Shown: positions 30,571-31,872 of the stretch, piece after piece | How positions within the stretch are numbered: position 1 is the first letter of the stretch | Layout of the letters: each line of letters begins with the position of its first letter | IMG/VR virus record: IMGVR_UViG_3300026184_000291 | Location: 1 to 31,872 of that record | DNA from: a virus | Strand: one strand, 5' to 3' | DNA: 31,872 nt | Notes under the pieces: model-generated | What the model saw: only the letters and a program-made list of their open reading frames with translations | Databases searched by the model: none | What the model was told of the DNA's origin: nothing | Translations under genes and position numbers: made by a program

Positions 30571-31591
30571 TTATGATTCTCCTGAGTTGGTTTAAAAACT
30601 TGCGACGAGACCACGATCGACGTTGAAATGTCTCCCGCTGCCCGTAGGCGACGTCGGCGCGATCGGCGATCGACAGGCGCTCAAAGTCTCGCGGCGCCAC
30701 GTCATACGCCGGTCCGATGGGAGCCATCTCTGCGGCATCGCCGAGCAGCGGTACGCCCCTCACTGCCGCAAATACGAATCGTGCCCGCCACCACCCGCCG
30801 CCGGCGTGCGGATACTTTGGCGAAAGCAGGCCCTCGTACTTCGACATCGTGGCCACGAGCTCAGATTCTGCGATTCGCGGGTGCGTTCCCTTTTTGTGCC
30901 CGTACCAGTCGACCGGCCACCTCAGGTTGAGGTCATTGAGCCAGCGCGAGTGATCCCCCAACGTGGCGAGAAGCCAGCGTCTCCCGTGTCGCGAGGTAGG
31001 TGGCACGAACGACTTTGCCTCTGACGGGATCTCGACCAACGGCGACGGGTCGACCGCGTCTATGCCGATCTCGGAGCGCACGCCCAGCTTGTCGACGTCG
31101 CCCCAGGGGAACACGTAGCACAGGACGCGGTGGCGATATGTGCGCGTGGCCGCCGTGTCGGTCACAAACTTCTCAATCCGACGACGAAGCCTCGGCGACG
31201 CCAACACCTCTTCGTTATGGCGACGCTGCACGGCGATCGTCGACTGCCAAAGGTAATAGTAGTCCCTGGTCGACAGCGTTCCGATACCATTCATGATTGT
31301 CTTAAATTGCCAGTCGTCAAACGAAACGATCGCGTCGGGCCGCTTGACGAGTGCCGTGAACGCCCCCAAACGGTACATTGCACCAAGCATTACAGGATTG
31401 GCCATAAACACAACGACGCGATCGTATTCTTTGAAGTTCTCGAACGGGGACGCCGGCCGCCAGTCGACGTCGTGGCGCAGCGCACGAAGACCTTTGACGA
31501 GCAGCGCCGGAGCGCTGACGTACTTGTTGATCGGCCTTTGGCGCTGACTGCCGATCTGCGTGGCCGTCATCCCCGTCACAAGAATCTTCAC
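30563..31591 (-). CDS. GT-B-like candidate (DNA) glycosyltransferase
   Basis: A 342-residue protein from GTG 31589-31591 (GGAG 8 nt upstream, GTGA overlap with the gene before). N-terminal Rossmann-like strands: KILVTGMTATQIGSQRQRP, then YDRVVVFMANPVMLG and PDAIVSFDDWQF. C-terminal: WLLATLGDHSRW, VDWYGHKKG, KYEGLLSPKYPHAGGGWWR (251-269) and FVFAAVRGVPLLGD (272-285). The late Gly-Trp-Trp-Arg loop followed by helix-Gly-x-Pro is the layout of GT-B donor sites. Length is near that of T4 beta-glucosyltransferase (351 residues). Donor and acceptor unknown; DNA base is inferred from neighbours. Confidence 0.7.
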   Translation of the reverse strand: MKILVTGMTATQIGSQRQRPINKYVSAPALLVKGLRALRHDVDWRPASPFENFKEYDRVVVFMANPVMLGAMYRLGAFTALVKRPDAIVSFDDWQFKTIMNGIGTLSTRDYYYLWQSTIAVQRRHNEEVLASPRLRRRIEKFVTDTAATRTYRHRVLCYVFPWGDVDKLGVRSEIGIDAVDPSPLVEIPSEAKSFVPPTSRHGRRWLLATLGDHSRWLNDLNLRWPVDWYGHKKGTHPRIAESELVATMSKYEGLLSPKYPHAGGGWWRARFVFAAVRGVPLLGDAAEMAPIGPAYDVAPRDFERLSIADRADVAYGQRETFQRRSWSRRKFLNQLRRIING

Positions 31592-31872
31592 TTCGCGAGC
31601 TCCAAGATGCCGTGGCTCTCTTCGTAGCGAAGGTCGGCCGATGTACCGCCGTTTTCCATGTACTCGGCCACGGTCTTCGATTTGAAGTACTTTGCAAAGC
31701 GCTTGTGCGCAGCGGACCCCTCCCGCTTCGGGTTCTCTGAAACGAGCCACTTGATCTTCGTGGTCTCGTCATATGATCGCGAACGGCCGGCCGTGCTAGC
31801 CGTCGTCTTCTTGGCCGTCGTCTTCTTGGCCGTCGACTTCTTGGCCGTCGACTTCTTGGCCGTCGTCTTCTT
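31588..31872 (-). CDS. Lys-rich repeat protein, partial (runs off right edge)
   Basis: An open leftward frame enters from the right edge; 94 residues are visible and the N-terminus is missing. The visible start is a pentapeptide repeat (KKTTA or KKSTA, five copies). Then GRSRSYDETTKIKWLVSENP, REGSAAHKRFAKYFKSKTVA and EYMENGGTSADLRYEESHGI follow, ending ELAK. The repeat resembles lysine-rich tails of histone-like DNA-binding proteins. The C-terminal domain resembles a small module I recall from phage and bacterial proteins without function. Its TGA overlaps the GTG start of the glycosyltransferase candidate. Confidence 0.7.
   Translation of the reverse strand, partial: KKTTAKKSTAKKSTAKKTTAKKTTASTAGRSRSYDETTKIKWLVSENPKREGSAAHKRFAKYFKSKTVAEYMENGGTSADLRYEESHGILELAK
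31798..31872. repeat. 15-bp tandem repeat encoding KK(T/S)TA
   Basis: Unit GGCCGTCGTCTTCTT or GGCCGTCGACTTCTT, present at 31813-31827, 31828-31842, 31843-31857 and 31858-31872, with a partly degenerate copy at 31798-31812. The units differ only in one T/A base (Thr/Ser codon). The array continues past the edge, so copy number is unknown. Confidence 0.95.

Noticed and set aside
29743-30576. A 277-codon rightward open frame
   Set aside because: It is antisense to the cytosine methyltransferase gene, whose motifs are clear, so it is not a gene.
1-31872. tRNA genes, CRISPR arrays, insertion sequences, integrase or attachment site
   Set aside because: I saw no cloverleaf, no regularly spaced repeats with unique spacers, no transposase or integrase motifs and no att-like duplication. 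This was a by-eye inspection, so a missed tRNA cannot be excluded.

Overview
The window looks like about 32 kb of a tailed dsDNA bacteriophage with a long non-contractile (siphovirus-type) tail. It is GC-rich, densely packed, and joined by ATGA/GTGA-type gene overlaps. An overlapping inner/outer membrane spanin pair indicates a Gram-negative host, and the base composition suggests a high-GC one. The head genes are of the Mu type (DUF935-like portal, MuF domain, gpI-like protease with nested scaffold, gpG-like protein). The tail genes follow the siphovirus order: tube, frameshifted chaperones, tape measure, hub, fibre. I see no integrase, excisionase or repressor, but the window is open at both ends, so lifestyle cannot be decided.

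Layout. (1) 1-2963, leftward: two small unknown genes, a coiled-coil protein and a 665-aa TOPRIM/SF3-type primase-helicase. (2) 2964-3508: the only long gene-free stretch. It is divergent and switches abruptly from GC-rich to AT-rich. It carries ten copies of the octamer TGTTACGA in both orientations, a candidate replication origin or operator array. (3) 3509-10965, rightward: packaging and head (small terminase candidate, TerL, portal-MuF fusion, protease/scaffold, decoration-like protein, major capsid protein). (4) 11012-14077: one 1021-aa protein combining a GT4-like glycosyltransferase, a SAM methyltransferase and a GT2 glycosyltransferase, placed between capsid and connector genes. (5) 14143-23542: connectors, tail tube, chaperones with a canonical A AAA AAC -1 frameshift site, tape measure, a hub protein with a low-GC LamG-like lectin insert, and a fibre. 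(6) 23539-25279: amidase endolysin, two small membrane proteins (holin candidates) and nested Rz/Rz1. (7) A terminator at about 25286-25308 separates the convergent operons. (8) 25339-31872, leftward: small unknown genes including a Pmp3/YqaE-like membrane peptide, followed by a nucleotide and DNA modification block.

The last block is the most interesting part. It encodes a dCMP deaminase, a standalone TSCPD domain, a thymidylate-synthase-family enzyme with Asp at the position that selects cytosine over uracil, a P-loop deoxynucleotide kinase fused to a uracil-DNA-glycosylase-like domain, an all-alpha NTP pyrophosphatase, a divergent C5-cytosine methyltransferase and a GT-B-like candidate glycosyltransferase. 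The enzyme classes parallel the T4 route to glucosylated 5-hydroxymethylcytosine (dCTPase/dUTPase, dCMP hydroxymethylase, dNMP kinase, glucosyltransferase), here in an unrelated siphovirus-like genome with extra parts. My main hypothesis is that this phage modifies cytosine in its DNA. A second, separate sugar system (the GT4-MTase-GT2 protein) may decorate its virion. All functions are read from the sequence by eye; no database search was run.
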